Source: Marinitoga sp. 1197
Lineage (GTDB): Bacteria; Thermotogota; Thermotogae; Petrotogales; Petrotogaceae
Length of the DNA stretch: 64,000 nt
Reading direction: 5' to 3'
Assembly (NCBI RefSeq): GCF_001021165.1
Contig: NZ_AZAY01000006.1
Coordinates: 49,877 to 113,876, forward strand
Position 1 is the first letter of the stretch; every line of letters starts with the position of its first letter. Position numbers and translations under genes: made by a program. The notes under the pieces are model-generated. The model ran no database searches. It was not told where the DNA came from and saw only the letters and a list, made by a program, of their open reading frames with translations. Of this stretch, positions 7,673-17,034 are shown in pieces.

Positions 7673-8545
7673 ATGGAAGAAAAATTTTATTCTCATAAAA
7701 TATCTTCTTTTTTTAAGGAGTTATTTAAAACGGGGACTGGATGGATAACGTTTGCTGGCGCTATGATTTTAATATTCTATATTTTAATGGCTATTTTCGC
7801 TCCTCAATTAGCTCCATATAATCCAATTCAAAGGGTTGGGAGAGCTTTAAGTGCCCCTGACAGCCAATTTATTTTCGGAACAGATAATCTTGGTAGGGAT
7901 ATATTTAGTAGAATATTATATGGCGCCAGAATAGCTTTATCCATAGCTTTTATTTCTGTTGGATTTGCATCATTATTTGGAATACCACTGGGATTATTAT
8001 CTGGATATATTGGAGGACCTTTTGATAGAGTTTTAACGCTGATAATGGATGCAATATATTCTTTTCCGGGATTGATTCTAGCAATAGCTATTGCTGCAGT
8101 ATTGGGTCCTGGTATGATTAATATTGCTTTATCAATTGCTGTTGTTTATACACCGACTTATTTTAGAGTTATAAGAAATCAGGTATCCAGTATAAAAAAT
8201 GAGCTATATGTTGAAGGCGCACGAGCAATAGGTGCAAAAAATTGGGAAATATTATTTAAGTATATATTGCCTAATGTATTGCCTTCAGTGGTTGTTGTGC
8301 TTTCTATGAACCTTGCCGATGCAATTATGACAGAGGCTGGATTGAGTTTTCTGGGTTTGGGAATAGCTCCGCCCACTCCTGATTGGGGGTATGATTTAAG
8401 CAATGGGCAGAGATTTGTTTTATCAAGAGCATGGTGGGGAATATTATATCCTGGTATGGCTATAATAACAATTGTTCTAGGTTTTTCATTATTTAGTGAA
8501 GGACTTAATGAACTATTAAATCCTACTATACGTGAGAGAAGGTGA
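7673..8545 (+). CDS. ABC importer permease, DppC/OppC type
   Basis: A 290-residue partner permease. The N-terminal helix precedes APYNPIQRVGRALSAPDSQFIFGTDNLGRDIFSRILYGAR, whose FGTDNLGRD is the hallmark of DppC/OppC. The EAA loop is EGARAIGAKNWEILFKYILPNVLPS near residue 180. With the preceding DppB-type protein it forms the translocation pore. The ATPase gene overlaps its stop codon. Confidence 0.88.
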   Translation: MEEKFYSHKISSFFKELFKTGTGWITFAGAMILIFYILMAIFAPQLAPYNPIQRVGRALSAPDSQFIFGTDNLGRDIFSRILYGARIALSIAFISVGFASLFGIPLGLLSGYIGGPFDRVLTLIMDAIYSFPGLILAIAIAAVLGPGMINIALSIAVVYTPTYFRVIRNQVSSIKNELYVEGARAIGAKNWEILFKYILPNVLPSVVVVLSMNLADAIMTEAGLSFLGLGIAPPTPDWGYDLSNGQRFVLSRAWWGILYPGMAIITIVLGFSLFSEGLNELLNPTIRERR

Positions 8546-8550
8546 TGTTG

Positions 8551-9510
8551 TTGATATTGCAAATAAAAGACTTAAATATAAATTATGAAGTTAAACGAGG
8601 ATATGTTAGTGCAGTTCAAAATGTGAATATTACGTTGTCTGAAAATGAAACATTAGGGTTAGTTGGTGAATCAGGATGTGGAAAATCCACACTGGGAAAA
8701 TCATTGTTAAAAATACTACCTAAAAATGCAAAGATTTTAGGAGAAATATTATTTAAAAATAAAAATATAGCAACTTTCAATGAAAAAGAAATGAGAAAAA
8801 TAAGAGGCAAGCATATTTCGATGATTTTTCAAGATCCTATGACTTCGCTAAATCCGATTATGAAGGTAAAAGATTTATTTCTGGAAACAATAAAAGCTCA
8901 TTATTCTGAAATTCCCGAAAAAGAAGCTTTAAATATGTCTGCAAAAATTCTATCAGATGTCGGAATAGATCCTATAAGGATGAATGAATATTCCTTTCAA
9001 TTTTCTGGTGGTATGAGACAAAGAGTTATGATTGCACTTTCTTTGGTTTTAAAACCTGAAATAGTTGTTGCAGATGAACCAACTACTTCTTTAGATGTTA
9101 TTGTTCAGGCACAAATAATGGAAGTATTAAAAAAACTCAAAGATGAGCATAAAATGTCAATGATTTTAATAACACATGATCTTGGGGTTGTTGCAGAATT
9201 GGCTGATAGAATAGGTGTTATGTATGCCGGTCATCTTGTTGAATTAGCAACTGCTGAAAAAATATACTATGAGCCAAAACATCCATATACTCAAGCTTTA
9301 TTAAAATCAATACCAAATACAAATATAGATGATAGAGAGTTAAAATATATACCTGGGGATCTTCCGAATCTTGTTAAACCACCCAAAGGATGTAGATTTG
9401 CATCACGTTGTCCATATGCAAAAAATATATGTCATGAACAGGTGCCTCCAGATTTTATTGTAGATGAAACAAGAGTTAAATGTTGGTTATATGAGAAGGT
9501 GAAAATATGA
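8551..9510 (+). CDS. ABC importer ATP-binding protein, DppD/OppD type
   Basis: About 319 residues. Walker A is GESGCGKST, the Q-loop MIFQDPMTSLNP, the signature FSGGMRQRVMIALSL, Walker B VVADEPTTSLDV and the H-loop ITHDLG. The C-terminal oligopeptide-transporter extension contains KPPKGCRFASRCPYAKNIC. Possible starts are GTG 8542, ATG 8545, TTG 8548 and TTG 8551. TTG 8551 sits 5 nt after AAGGTGA (8539-8545), the spacing seen in neighbouring genes, and is preferred with moderate certainty. The 3' end overlaps the next ATG by 4 nt (ATGA). Confidence 0.88.
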   Translation: MILQIKDLNINYEVKRGYVSAVQNVNITLSENETLGLVGESGCGKSTLGKSLLKILPKNAKILGEILFKNKNIATFNEKEMRKIRGKHISMIFQDPMTSLNPIMKVKDLFLETIKAHYSEIPEKEALNMSAKILSDVGIDPIRMNEYSFQFSGGMRQRVMIALSLVLKPEIVVADEPTTSLDVIVQAQIMEVLKKLKDEHKMSMILITHDLGVVAELADRIGVMYAGHLVELATAEKIYYEPKHPYTQALLKSIPNTNIDDRELKYIPGDLPNLVKPPKGCRFASRCPYAKNICHEQVPPDFIVDETRVKCWLYEKVKI

Positions 9511-10499
9511 ATGAAGTTTTAATTGAAGTAAAGAATTTAAAAAAGTATTTTCCTTTGAAAAGAAGTATTTCAGAATTTTTAACAGGAAAAGAGCAAAAAT
9601 TCGTAAAAGCTGTTGATGATATTTCTTTCATAATAAAGAAAGGCGAAACACTTGGATTGGTTGGAGAATCTGGTTCTGGAAAAACTACTACTGGAAGAAT
9701 GGTTTTAAGATTATTGGAACCAACATCTGGAACAATAAAAATAGATGATATTGATATTACTTCACTAACTAATGAAGAATTAAGAAAATTCAGAAGAAAA
9801 ATTCAGATAATCTTTCAGGACCCTATGGCGGCTTTAAACCCTTATATGAAAATAGGAGAAGCTATACGACATGCTCTTCAAATACACAAAGTAGGAAAAA
9901 ATTATTCAGAACAGAAAAAAATTGTTTATGAAATTATGGAACGCGTGAATTTAAAACCCGCTGAAGAGTATTATAATAGATATCCGAGAGATTTATCCGG
10001 CGGGCAAAGGCAAAGAGTTGTCATAGCAAGAGCTCTTGTTTTAAAACCGGAATTTGTTGTAGCAGATGAAGCAATTGCTATGCTTGATGTATCAGTTCGT
10101 TCTCAGTTATTGAAATTAATGATAGATTTAAAGGAAGAATTTAATTTAACTTATTTATTTATTACTCATGATTTGGCTACAACAAAATATATATGTGATA
10201 GAATTGCCGTAATGTATCTTGGGAAAATTGTTGAAATTGGAACTTTTGAGGATATATATAGAAATCCCGCGCATCCTTATACCAAAGCCTTAATTTCAGC
10301 AGTTCCAGAACCTGATCCTAAATTAAAAAAGAAGAAGATAATTCCTAAAGGTGAGGTGCCAAATGCAGTAAATCCACCTAAGGGGTGTAGATTTCATCCG
10401 AGATGTCCTTATGCTATGGATATTTGTAAAGTTGAAGAACCGAAAACAATAAAACTTGATAATCAACATGAAGTGAACTGTCATTTATTTAATAAATAA
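9507..10499 (+). CDS. ABC importer ATP-binding protein, DppF/OppF type
   Basis: The second ATPase of the importer, 330 residues. Walker A is GESGSGKTT, the Q-loop IIFQDPMAALNPY, the signature LSGGQRQRVVIARAL and the H-loop ITHDLAT. The C-terminal extension PPKGCRFHPRCPYAMDIC is typical of the family. The D-loop region reads DEAIAMLDVS, with Ala in place of the usual Pro after Asp-Glu. Translation is coupled to the upstream ATPase through an ATGA overlap. The operon ends in a GC-rich hairpin. Confidence 0.88.
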   Translation: MNEVLIEVKNLKKYFPLKRSISEFLTGKEQKFVKAVDDISFIIKKGETLGLVGESGSGKTTTGRMVLRLLEPTSGTIKIDDIDITSLTNEELRKFRRKIQIIFQDPMAALNPYMKIGEAIRHALQIHKVGKNYSEQKKIVYEIMERVNLKPAEEYYNRYPRDLSGGQRQRVVIARALVLKPEFVVADEAIAMLDVSVRSQLLKLMIDLKEEFNLTYLFITHDLATTKYICDRIAVMYLGKIVEIGTFEDIYRNPAHPYTKALISAVPEPDPKLKKKKIIPKGEVPNAVNPPKGCRFHPRCPYAMDICKVEEPKTIKLDNQHEVNCHLFNK

Positions 10500-10520
10500 C
10501 CCCCGTTTCGCGGGGGTTAT
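10498..10520 (+). terminator. Hairpin at the end of the importer operon
   Basis: AACCCCCG, loop TTTCG, CGGGGGTT (10498-10518). The following tail (ATTATAG) is only moderately T-rich. It starts within the stop codon region and separates convergent operons. Confidence 0.7.
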
Positions 10521-10570
10521 TATAGTTTACATTTCATTACAAAATTTTAGAATGCAGAATGAACTAATTT

Positions 10571-11782
10571 TTATATTTTCTTCCTTAATATATCCATCTC
10601 TTCTAAATCAAGGTCAACCTTCACAATTATATTTGGATTTGCCGTTTCTATTATCTTTTCTTCCTGACCTTTTCTCATTTTTATCATTTCTGGCATTATA
10701 ATTTTTATAGGATTACCTGTAGGCTTTATAATTTCAACTTCTTCGCCTGTGGAAATTTTACTTCTTATTTCCAGAATGCTTTTTCCATCGCGACTTTTTC
10801 CAATTGATTTTGCAACAATTTCATGAGTTTTATTGTATGATGATGAATCATAATTCTGTCCATCTACACCTGGATTTCCAAAGTAAAATCCTTTTGTATA
10901 TTTTCTATTACTTACAGAATTGAGATATTCCATCCATTCTGGTTTATATTTATAATTTCCAGAATAGTATAAATCAATTGCTTCTCTATAAACCTTTGTT
11001 ACTATGGCGCCATAATATATGCCTTTCATTCTACCTTCAATCTTTAAACTATCAATACCTGTGTCTAAAATCTGGTCTATAAATTCTATAGTACAAAGAT
11101 CTCTGGAATTCATTATAAAGGTTCCTCTTTCATCTTCAAAAATTGGATAATATTCACCTGGACGTGTTTCTTCAACTAAATTATACTTCCATCTACATGG
11201 TTGAGCGCATGCACCACGATTCGCATCTCTTCCCGTTAAATAGTTACTCAACAAACATCTTCCGGAAATAGACATACACATAGCGCCGTGGATAAATACT
11301 TCTAATTCCACATCGGGAACTTTATCTCTAATTTCTCTAATTTCTTTTAATGATAATTCTCTTGCTAAAATAATTCTTTTTGCTCCCATTTCTTTCCAGA
11401 CTTTTACACTCATCCAATTTGTATTGCTTGCTTGAGTACTTACGTTGATTTCTAAATTTGTATTATCTCTTACAATTTTAAAAACGCCTAAATCAGCAAC
11501 AATAACAGCATCAACTCCAGCTGACTCAAGAAATTTTGCATAATCAGCAACTTTTTCTATTTCATTGTTATGAGCGATTATATTTAGAGTAACATATATT
11601 TTTTTTCCAAGTGAATGTGCATAATTTACAGCTTCAATAATTTCATCATTTGAAAAATTCCCTGCCAATGCTCTTAAATTGAAAAATTTTCCGCCAAGGT
11701 ATGCAGCATCTGCACCGTAGCGGAAAACCATTTTTAATTTTTCCATATTACCAGCAGGGGAAAGTAATTCAACCTTTTTCAT
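10571..11782 (-). CDS. Peptidase U32 family protein (TrhP/YegQ-like)
   Basis: A 403-residue U32-family protein. The family signature is EVFIHGAMCMSISGRCLLS near residues 160-178, followed by RGACAQPCRW, whose Cys residues are conserved in members proposed to bind an Fe-S cluster. Bacterial relatives TrhP and RlhA hydroxylate uridine or cytidine in tRNA or rRNA, while older annotation called the family collagenase-like proteases. An RNA modification role is the better guess here but not proven. The gene is the last of the minus-strand run starting with aroC, 21 nt behind the FKBP gene, with GGGAGGAAAG before ATG 11782. Confidence 0.85.
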   Translation of the reverse strand: MKKVELLSPAGNMEKLKMVFRYGADAAYLGGKFFNLRALAGNFSNDEIIEAVNYAHSLGKKIYVTLNIIAHNNEIEKVADYAKFLESAGVDAVIVADLGVFKIVRDNTNLEINVSTQASNTNWMSVKVWKEMGAKRIILARELSLKEIREIRDKVPDVELEVFIHGAMCMSISGRCLLSNYLTGRDANRGACAQPCRWKYNLVEETRPGEYYPIFEDERGTFIMNSRDLCTIEFIDQILDTGIDSLKIEGRMKGIYYGAIVTKVYREAIDLYYSGNYKYKPEWMEYLNSVSNRKYTKGFYFGNPGVDGQNYDSSSYNKTHEIVAKSIGKSRDGKSILEIRSKISTGEEVEIIKPTGNPIKIIMPEMIKMRKGQEEKIIETANPNIIVKVDLDLEEMDILRKKI

Positions 11783-11803
11783 TATCTTTCCTCCCGTTTG
11801 TTT

Positions 11804-12229
11804 TTAATTAATTTCAATTAATTCAATTTCAAATGTTAAATCTTTTCCAGCAAGTGGATGGTTTGTATCCATTTTTACTATTTCATCAGTAACTTCAAGG
11901 ATTTTTGCTAAAAATACATTTCCTGTAGAATCACCTAATTGTACAGTTTGTCCCAATGCTTCATCAATATTTGATGGGAAGTTCTGTTTTGGTAATTCAA
12001 ATACTTTTTCCTCAGAATATTCACCATATGCTTCTTTCGATGGGATAGTTATAGTCTTTTTTTCACCGATTTCCATACCTATGATTGCTTCTTCAAAACC
12101 AGGTATTACCTGTCCTGTTCCCAGTGTGAATTCTAAAGGTTCTCTTCCATTTGATGTATCAAAAACACTTCCGTCATTTAATGTTCCTGTATAATGTACT
12201 TTTACAGTATTACCTTTTTCCGCTTTCAT
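11804..12229 (-). CDS. FKBP-type peptidyl-prolyl isomerase, SlyD-like
   Basis: A 141-residue isomerase/chaperone. The FKBP core is split as in SlyD: VKVHYTGTLNDGSVFDTS and PGFEEAIIGMEIGEKKTITIP at the N-side, then an inserted flap (about residues 68-120), and DTNHPLAGKDLTFEIELIEI at the end, the typical SlyD closing motif. The His-rich metal-binding tail of E. coli SlyD is absent. It sits 2 nt behind the DEAD-box helicase gene, so the two are co-transcribed and may act in RNA and protein folding. Confidence 0.9.
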   Translation of the reverse strand: MKAEKGNTVKVHYTGTLNDGSVFDTSNGREPLEFTLGTGQVIPGFEEAIIGMEIGEKKTITIPSKEAYGEYSEEKVFELPKQNFPSNIDEALGQTVQLGDSTGNVFLAKILEVTDEIVKMDTNHPLAGKDLTFEIELIEIN

Positions 12230-12231
12230 AA

Positions 12232-13824
12232 TTATTCCGCCTTTCTCTTTTTTTCTTTTGCTTTTGAAATAATAGGTTTTCTACCTCTCTTTTTCTTTTT
12301 AAATGCTTGTAATATGATTTCTGCTTCTTCAAAAGGTACAGTCATAAATGAAAATTTGTCAAGTATTTTTACATCTTTTAAATATATGTTTTGTATATTT
12401 GTATATTCTCTTATCATATTTTTTAGTTTTTCTATAGTTAAATCATCTTCTCTTCCAAGAGCTACAAATAATCGTGTTTTTCCTTTTTTATCAATAGATG
12501 ATACTTCTTTTATTTCTCTATAATTTCTTTCATCTAATTCATCCTGAAATGCATATTTTAATACTGCAGCTAAAACTTCTTCAGGGTTATTATTTTCAAG
12601 CATTTCTCTGGATAAAGAAAGGTAATTATTATATGCATTATGCTCTAAGATACTGTTTATTTCACTTTTAATTCTAAGTTTTTTTGTTTCAATTACATCT
12701 TTTATTTTTGGTATTGGTTTCTTTTTAATGTTGCTTTTTGAAATACGTTTAATAAATAATAATTTTCTGTATTCTTCTGGAGTTACAAACGTAATAGCTG
12801 TTCCCTCTTTTCCAGCTCTTCCAGTTCTTCCTATTCTGTGAACATATGATTCTGGATTTTGAGGCAATGAGTAGTTTATAACATGAGTTAAATCATTTAT
12901 ATCTATACCTCTTGCGGCAACATCCGTTGCAACCAATATATTTGCTCTTTTAGATTTGAATTTTTTTAATATACGTTCTCTTTGATATTGAGAGAGATCA
13001 CCGTGTAATGCTTCGGCATTATATCCTCTGTCGATAAGTCTATTTGATACTGTATCTACATCTACCTTTGTTCTACAAAACACTAGTCCGTAAAAATTTG
13101 GTTCAATATCAATTATTCTGCATAATGCTTCAAATTTATCCTGTTCAGAAACTTCAAAGTATATCTGTTCGGTTAATTCAGTAGTTAATTGCTCAGGTTT
13201 TACAGATATTATTTTATAATTTTTCATATGTCTTTTAGCTAATGAGATAATTCTTGACGGCATTGTAGCAGAGAAAAGTAATATTTGTCTATTTTCAGGA
13301 GCTTTTGATAAAATTTCTTCAACATCATCTATGAATCCCATATCTAACATTTCATCAGCTTCATCAAGAATAAAATATTTCACATAGCTTAAATCCAAAG
13401 TTTTTCTTTTAATATGATCCAAAACCCTTCCTGGAGTTCCAACTACAATATCGATGCCTTTTCTCAACCTATTAATTTGATTTTCTATAGATTGCCCACC
13501 ATAAATAGGAAATACAGTTAGTTTATTATTTCCTTTTAATGAATTAATTTCTTCAGCGACTTGAACCGCTAATTCCCTTGTTGGGGTTAATATTATAGCT
13601 TTTACTTTTTTAGAAGGTTTTAATTTTTCTATTAAAGGCAGTCCAAATGCAGCGGTTTTTCCAGTTCCAGTTTGTGCTTGGCCAATAATATCCACATCCT
13701 GTTTTAATAATAATGGTATTACTTTTTCCTGAATAGGAGTAGGTTCTTCAAAACCTTTCTTTTTTAACGCTTTTAATGTTCCTTCAGATAATCCTAATTC
13801 TCTAAACTTTTCTAATTTTACCAT
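12232..13824 (-). CDS. DEAD-box ATP-dependent RNA helicase
   Basis: A 530-residue helicase of the DeaD/CshA group. Motifs in order are the Q-motif GFEEPTPIQEKVIP, Walker A AQTGTGKTAAF, PTREL, DEAD (ILDEADEMLDMG), SAT, ARGIDI and HRIGRTGRAG. After a linker, residues about 445-510 form a DbpA-like RNA-binding domain (TRLFVALGREDDLTIEKLKNM), followed by a basic tail rich in Lys and Arg. Such proteins unwind structured RNA during ribosome assembly or mRNA decay. Its start overlaps the end of aroQ by 23 nt; GAGGTAG precedes ATG 13824. Confidence 0.92.
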   Translation of the reverse strand: MVKLEKFRELGLSEGTLKALKKKGFEEPTPIQEKVIPLLLKQDVDIIGQAQTGTGKTAAFGLPLIEKLKPSKKVKAIILTPTRELAVQVAEEINSLKGNNKLTVFPIYGGQSIENQINRLRKGIDIVVGTPGRVLDHIKRKTLDLSYVKYFILDEADEMLDMGFIDDVEEILSKAPENRQILLFSATMPSRIISLAKRHMKNYKIISVKPEQLTTELTEQIYFEVSEQDKFEALCRIIDIEPNFYGLVFCRTKVDVDTVSNRLIDRGYNAEALHGDLSQYQRERILKKFKSKRANILVATDVAARGIDINDLTHVINYSLPQNPESYVHRIGRTGRAGKEGTAITFVTPEEYRKLLFIKRISKSNIKKKPIPKIKDVIETKKLRIKSEINSILEHNAYNNYLSLSREMLENNNPEEVLAAVLKYAFQDELDERNYREIKEVSSIDKKGKTRLFVALGREDDLTIEKLKNMIREYTNIQNIYLKDVKILDKFSFMTVPFEEAEIILQAFKKKKRGRKPIISKAKEKKRKAE

Positions 13825-14257
13825 TTTCTACCTCTTTCCACAATAAATTTTTCAGGTATTCCAATGCAAGGATATACCCATCGAGTCCTAACCCTGCTAT
13901 TTGTCCATCACATACAGGGGCTATTACACTGTATTTTCTAAATTCCTCTCTTTTATATATATTAGAAATATGCAATTCAATTTTTGGTATGTTTAAAATT
14001 TCCAGAGCATCTCTAATTGCATAACTATAATGTGTATAAGCTCCTGCGTTGATAATTAACCCTTTGAAATCCTCTTTTTGAAGACGGTTGATTATATCTC
14101 CTTCAACATTTGATTGGAAAATTTCGATATTTATCCCATTTTTTTTTGACCAGAGATTTATTTTATCAATTAAATCTTCATAAGTGAATCTACCATATAT
14201 ATTGTTCGGGCGTTTCCCTAACATATTAAGGTTAGGACCATTAACTATTAATATCAT
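13802..14257 (-). CDS. aroQ: 3-dehydroquinate dehydratase, type II (AroQ)
   Basis: A 151-residue type II dehydroquinase that converts 3-dehydroquinate to 3-dehydroshikimate. Characteristic motifs are NGPNLNMLGKRPNNIYG (with the catalytic Tyr of the mobile lid), SNVEGDIINRL, INAGAYTHYSYAIRDAL and the ELHISNIYKREEFRKYS stretch with the conserved His and Arg. Length is normal. It follows aroKB by 65 nt and its 3' end overlaps the helicase gene. Confidence 0.93.
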   Translation of the reverse strand: MILIVNGPNLNMLGKRPNNIYGRFTYEDLIDKINLWSKKNGINIEIFQSNVEGDIINRLQKEDFKGLIINAGAYTHYSYAIRDALEILNIPKIELHISNIYKREEFRKYSVIAPVCDGQIAGLGLDGYILALEYLKNLLWKEVENGKIRKV

Positions 14258-14322
14258 ATCATAAATCCCCCTTAAAATTTTTTATAATTTTTATTCTTAA
14301 CTCAAACTTTCCAGTATTGTTA

Positions 14323-15777
14323 CTACAAATAATTTAAAATATCTATTTTTTTTAATTCAACATTTCCCACAGTATTAATTATTGGAATTGTAATTTGATT
14401 TTTGGATATTATTTTTTTATCATGTAAAATAAATTTTTTTAATTTATTTATATTAATATTCATATTATAAATATTTTCCGGGATAATTTCTTCAAGAAAA
14501 TCCAGGATTAGTTTTTTATCCTTTATATTAGGTCCAAATAATTCAATTTCTTTCTTTATTCCCCATCCTACAGCCAAACCATGTGATATACCTGTAATAC
14601 TTTCAAACGCATGACCAAATGTATGTCCTAAATTCAAAATTTTTCTTATATTATCATCGAAAGGATCTTTTGATACAATTGACAATTTTGTTTTTACAGA
14701 AAATTTTATAATATCCATGATTATATTTAAGTCTCTTTTTTTTATTTTTTTTATATTATCTAAAAATAAAGATATATTTCCATCTATAATCGCTAATTTG
14801 AATGCTTCAATTATTCCTTCATAATAATTTTCGTTTTTTTGAGATATAACAGTTAGTGGATCTATAATTACTTTATCGGGGACTTTAAATGTACCTATAA
14901 TATTTTTTATATCTTCAAAATTTATAGCATTTTTTCCACCAAGAGCAGCATCTACTTGGGATAAAAGCGTTGTTGGATAAAATATTGTTTTTATTCCTCT
15001 TTTGAATGTACTGCCTATAAATCCTATTAAATCTGTAACTGTTCCTCCGCCAACTCCGTATATAGCATCTTTTTTGTTTATATTATTTTTAATTAAATAC
15101 ATGTATATTTTTTTTACATTTTCAATGTTCTTGATTTTTTCGCCATTTTCCAAAATATACGGATTAATAAAATTATTTCCATATATTTTATTCACAATTT
15201 CACTTGTAAAAATGTTTTTTTTATCTTTTAAATCTTCAATTCCCTTAACTTTAAAAATTATTTCTTGAAAATCATTAACTATTTCTGAAGATTTTTTTTC
15301 GCAGATTTCATACAATATTTTTGCTGTAGATTCATAAATATCGAAATCTTTTAAATCAATTTTTTTAAAATTTTCATATAATTCTTTTCTTTTATTCCAT
15401 ATATCATATAATTTATATTTTCCATTTTTTAATAATGGTCTATTTTCTGTATCTATTCTTTTTAATAATATTTCAATTGGCACATACAAAAAAAGAGTTT
15501 TATGTTTTTTCAATATTTCTCTGTTTTCTTTTTTTAAGATTATGCCGCCACCTGTAGAAATAATGGCATCTTCATTTTCAGTTTTTTTCAATATTTTAGT
15601 TTCCACATCTCTGAAATATTCTTCACCTTTTTGAAGAAATATATGCTGGATTTTTTTTCTTTCAAGTTTTTCTATTTCTGTATCTATATCTATAAACTTT
15701 TTATCTAAAATATTGCTTAAAATCTTACCAAGGGTCGTTTTTCCAGTTCCCATCATTCCAATTAAATAAATTGGCAT
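14323..15777 (-). CDS. aroKB: Bifunctional shikimate kinase / 3-dehydroquinate synthase (AroKB fusion)
   Basis: A 484-residue fusion of two shikimate-pathway enzymes. Residues 1 to about 160 are shikimate kinase, with P-loop GMMGTGKTT, DTEIEK, FRDVETKIL, STGGGI and the lid Arg region TENRPLL. Residues about 170-484 are 3-dehydroquinate synthase, with YGVGGGTVTDLIGFIGSTF, YPTTLLSQVDAALGGKNAIN, EAFKLAIIDG and the zinc-binding LNLGHTFGHAFES. The same fusion is known in Thermotoga. The gene starts at ATG 15777 after AGGAGGT, inside aroC, overlapping it by 53 nt. Confidence 0.93.
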   Translation of the reverse strand: MPIYLIGMMGTGKTTLGKILSNILDKKFIDIDTEIEKLERKKIQHIFLQKGEEYFRDVETKILKKTENEDAIISTGGGIILKKENREILKKHKTLFLYVPIEILLKRIDTENRPLLKNGKYKLYDIWNKRKELYENFKKIDLKDFDIYESTAKILYEICEKKSSEIVNDFQEIIFKVKGIEDLKDKKNIFTSEIVNKIYGNNFINPYILENGEKIKNIENVKKIYMYLIKNNINKKDAIYGVGGGTVTDLIGFIGSTFKRGIKTIFYPTTLLSQVDAALGGKNAINFEDIKNIIGTFKVPDKVIIDPLTVISQKNENYYEGIIEAFKLAIIDGNISLFLDNIKKIKKRDLNIIMDIIKFSVKTKLSIVSKDPFDDNIRKILNLGHTFGHAFESITGISHGLAVGWGIKKEIELFGPNIKDKKLILDFLEEIIPENIYNMNININKLKKFILHDKKIISKNQITIPIINTVGNVELKKIDILNYL

Positions 15778-16801
15778 TATTATACCTCCTGATTATATCA
15801 TTTACATTATCATTGCCGAATCTATCTAAAATACTTTCCATTAATATTAGAGATAAAGCATTCTCGAATATTACAATACTTGCTGGGACAACAGTAACAT
15901 CAGATCTAATATAAGGAGCCTTTGTCTCCTGTATATATTCCAGATCTATGGAATTTAATGGTTCTCTGAGTGTGGGTATTGGTTTTAAAAATACTGTTAT
16001 TTCAATGTTTTCACCATTGGTAAAGCCAGCCTCTATTCCACCGGCGTTATTGCTTTTTCTTCTTATTTTGTTGTTTTCAATATAGAACTCATCGTGATAT
16101 TCTTTTCCAGATAGAGAGAAATCCGTATTTCCTATAATTACTCCTTTCACTGAAGGAATAGCCATAAACAGTTTTCCAATTTTTGAATCCAACCTTTCAA
16201 ATATTGATGAATATCCTCCAATTCCAGGTTTGACATTTTTAGCAATCACTTTTATCGAACCGCCAAGAGTATTACCAGATTTTTTCATTTTGTCTATGTA
16301 TTTTTTTATATTATTGGAAATTTTTCCATCTTCTGTTTTTAATTCCCCTATTTTTTCTATATAAGCTGAAATTTTTATATTCAAATTATCCAGAAATTGT
16401 CTGGCAATATTACCTATTGCAGTTAAAACTACTGTCCATCTTGCACTGTTTCTTTCAGTATATATATTTAAATCCGGAAGTTTATATTTCATATATGCAC
16501 TATAATCACCATGTCCTGGTCTTGGTACTTTTCGAATATTTTTTTCAGTATTTTTTCCTTTATTTTTTATTAATATTGTTAATGGAGCGCCAGTTGTATA
16601 TCCTTTCCATATCCCTGATATTATATTAACTTCATCCCTTTCAATTTTCATTCTTTCTCCACGTCCATATCCATTTTGACGTTTTTTTAAATCAGTATTT
16701 ATCTTATCCATATCTATTTTTAATCCTGCTGGTATTCCAATAAGAGTTCCTATCATAAATTCTCCGTGGGAATCTCCAGAAATTATAAAATTCAATATCA
16801 T
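15725..16801 (-). CDS. aroC: Chorismate synthase (AroC)
   Basis: A 358-residue FMN-dependent enzyme that converts EPSP to chorismate. Family motifs are SGDSHGEF near the N-terminus (SGESHG type), RRQNGYGRGERMKIERD-like sequence at 42-58, PRPGHGDYSAYMKY, ERNSARWTVVLTAIG and the C-terminal RSDVTVVPAS. The ATG at 16801 is only 2 nt from AAAGGAG, so TTG 16795 is a possible alternative start. It is the first gene of the minus-strand run aroC-aroKB-aroQ-helicase-FKBP-U32. Confidence 0.92.
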   Translation of the reverse strand: MILNFIISGDSHGEFMIGTLIGIPAGLKIDMDKINTDLKKRQNGYGRGERMKIERDEVNIISGIWKGYTTGAPLTILIKNKGKNTEKNIRKVPRPGHGDYSAYMKYKLPDLNIYTERNSARWTVVLTAIGNIARQFLDNLNIKISAYIEKIGELKTEDGKISNNIKKYIDKMKKSGNTLGGSIKVIAKNVKPGIGGYSSIFERLDSKIGKLFMAIPSVKGVIIGNTDFSLSGKEYHDEFYIENNKIRRKSNNAGGIEAGFTNGENIEITVFLKPIPTLREPLNSIDLEYIQETKAPYIRSDVTVVPASIVIFENALSLILMESILDRFGNDNVNDIIRRYNNANLFNWNDGNWKNDPW

Positions 16802-17034
16802 CGCTCCTTTAAAGATATTTATTTTATTAAATTATATCATATATTACATTAAACAGATAAAACAAACTTTTTTCTGAAGAGAATTTAATTGTATTAATAT
16901 TAAAAAAAAAGGTTCTGAATGAACTTAAATAATTGTATTTGTTTTTAATGACAAATAAATTGAAAAAATAGAACTATGAAAAATTTTTCAAAAATGATAT
17001 AGTATATTGGAATAAATTATGGAGGTGACATATT

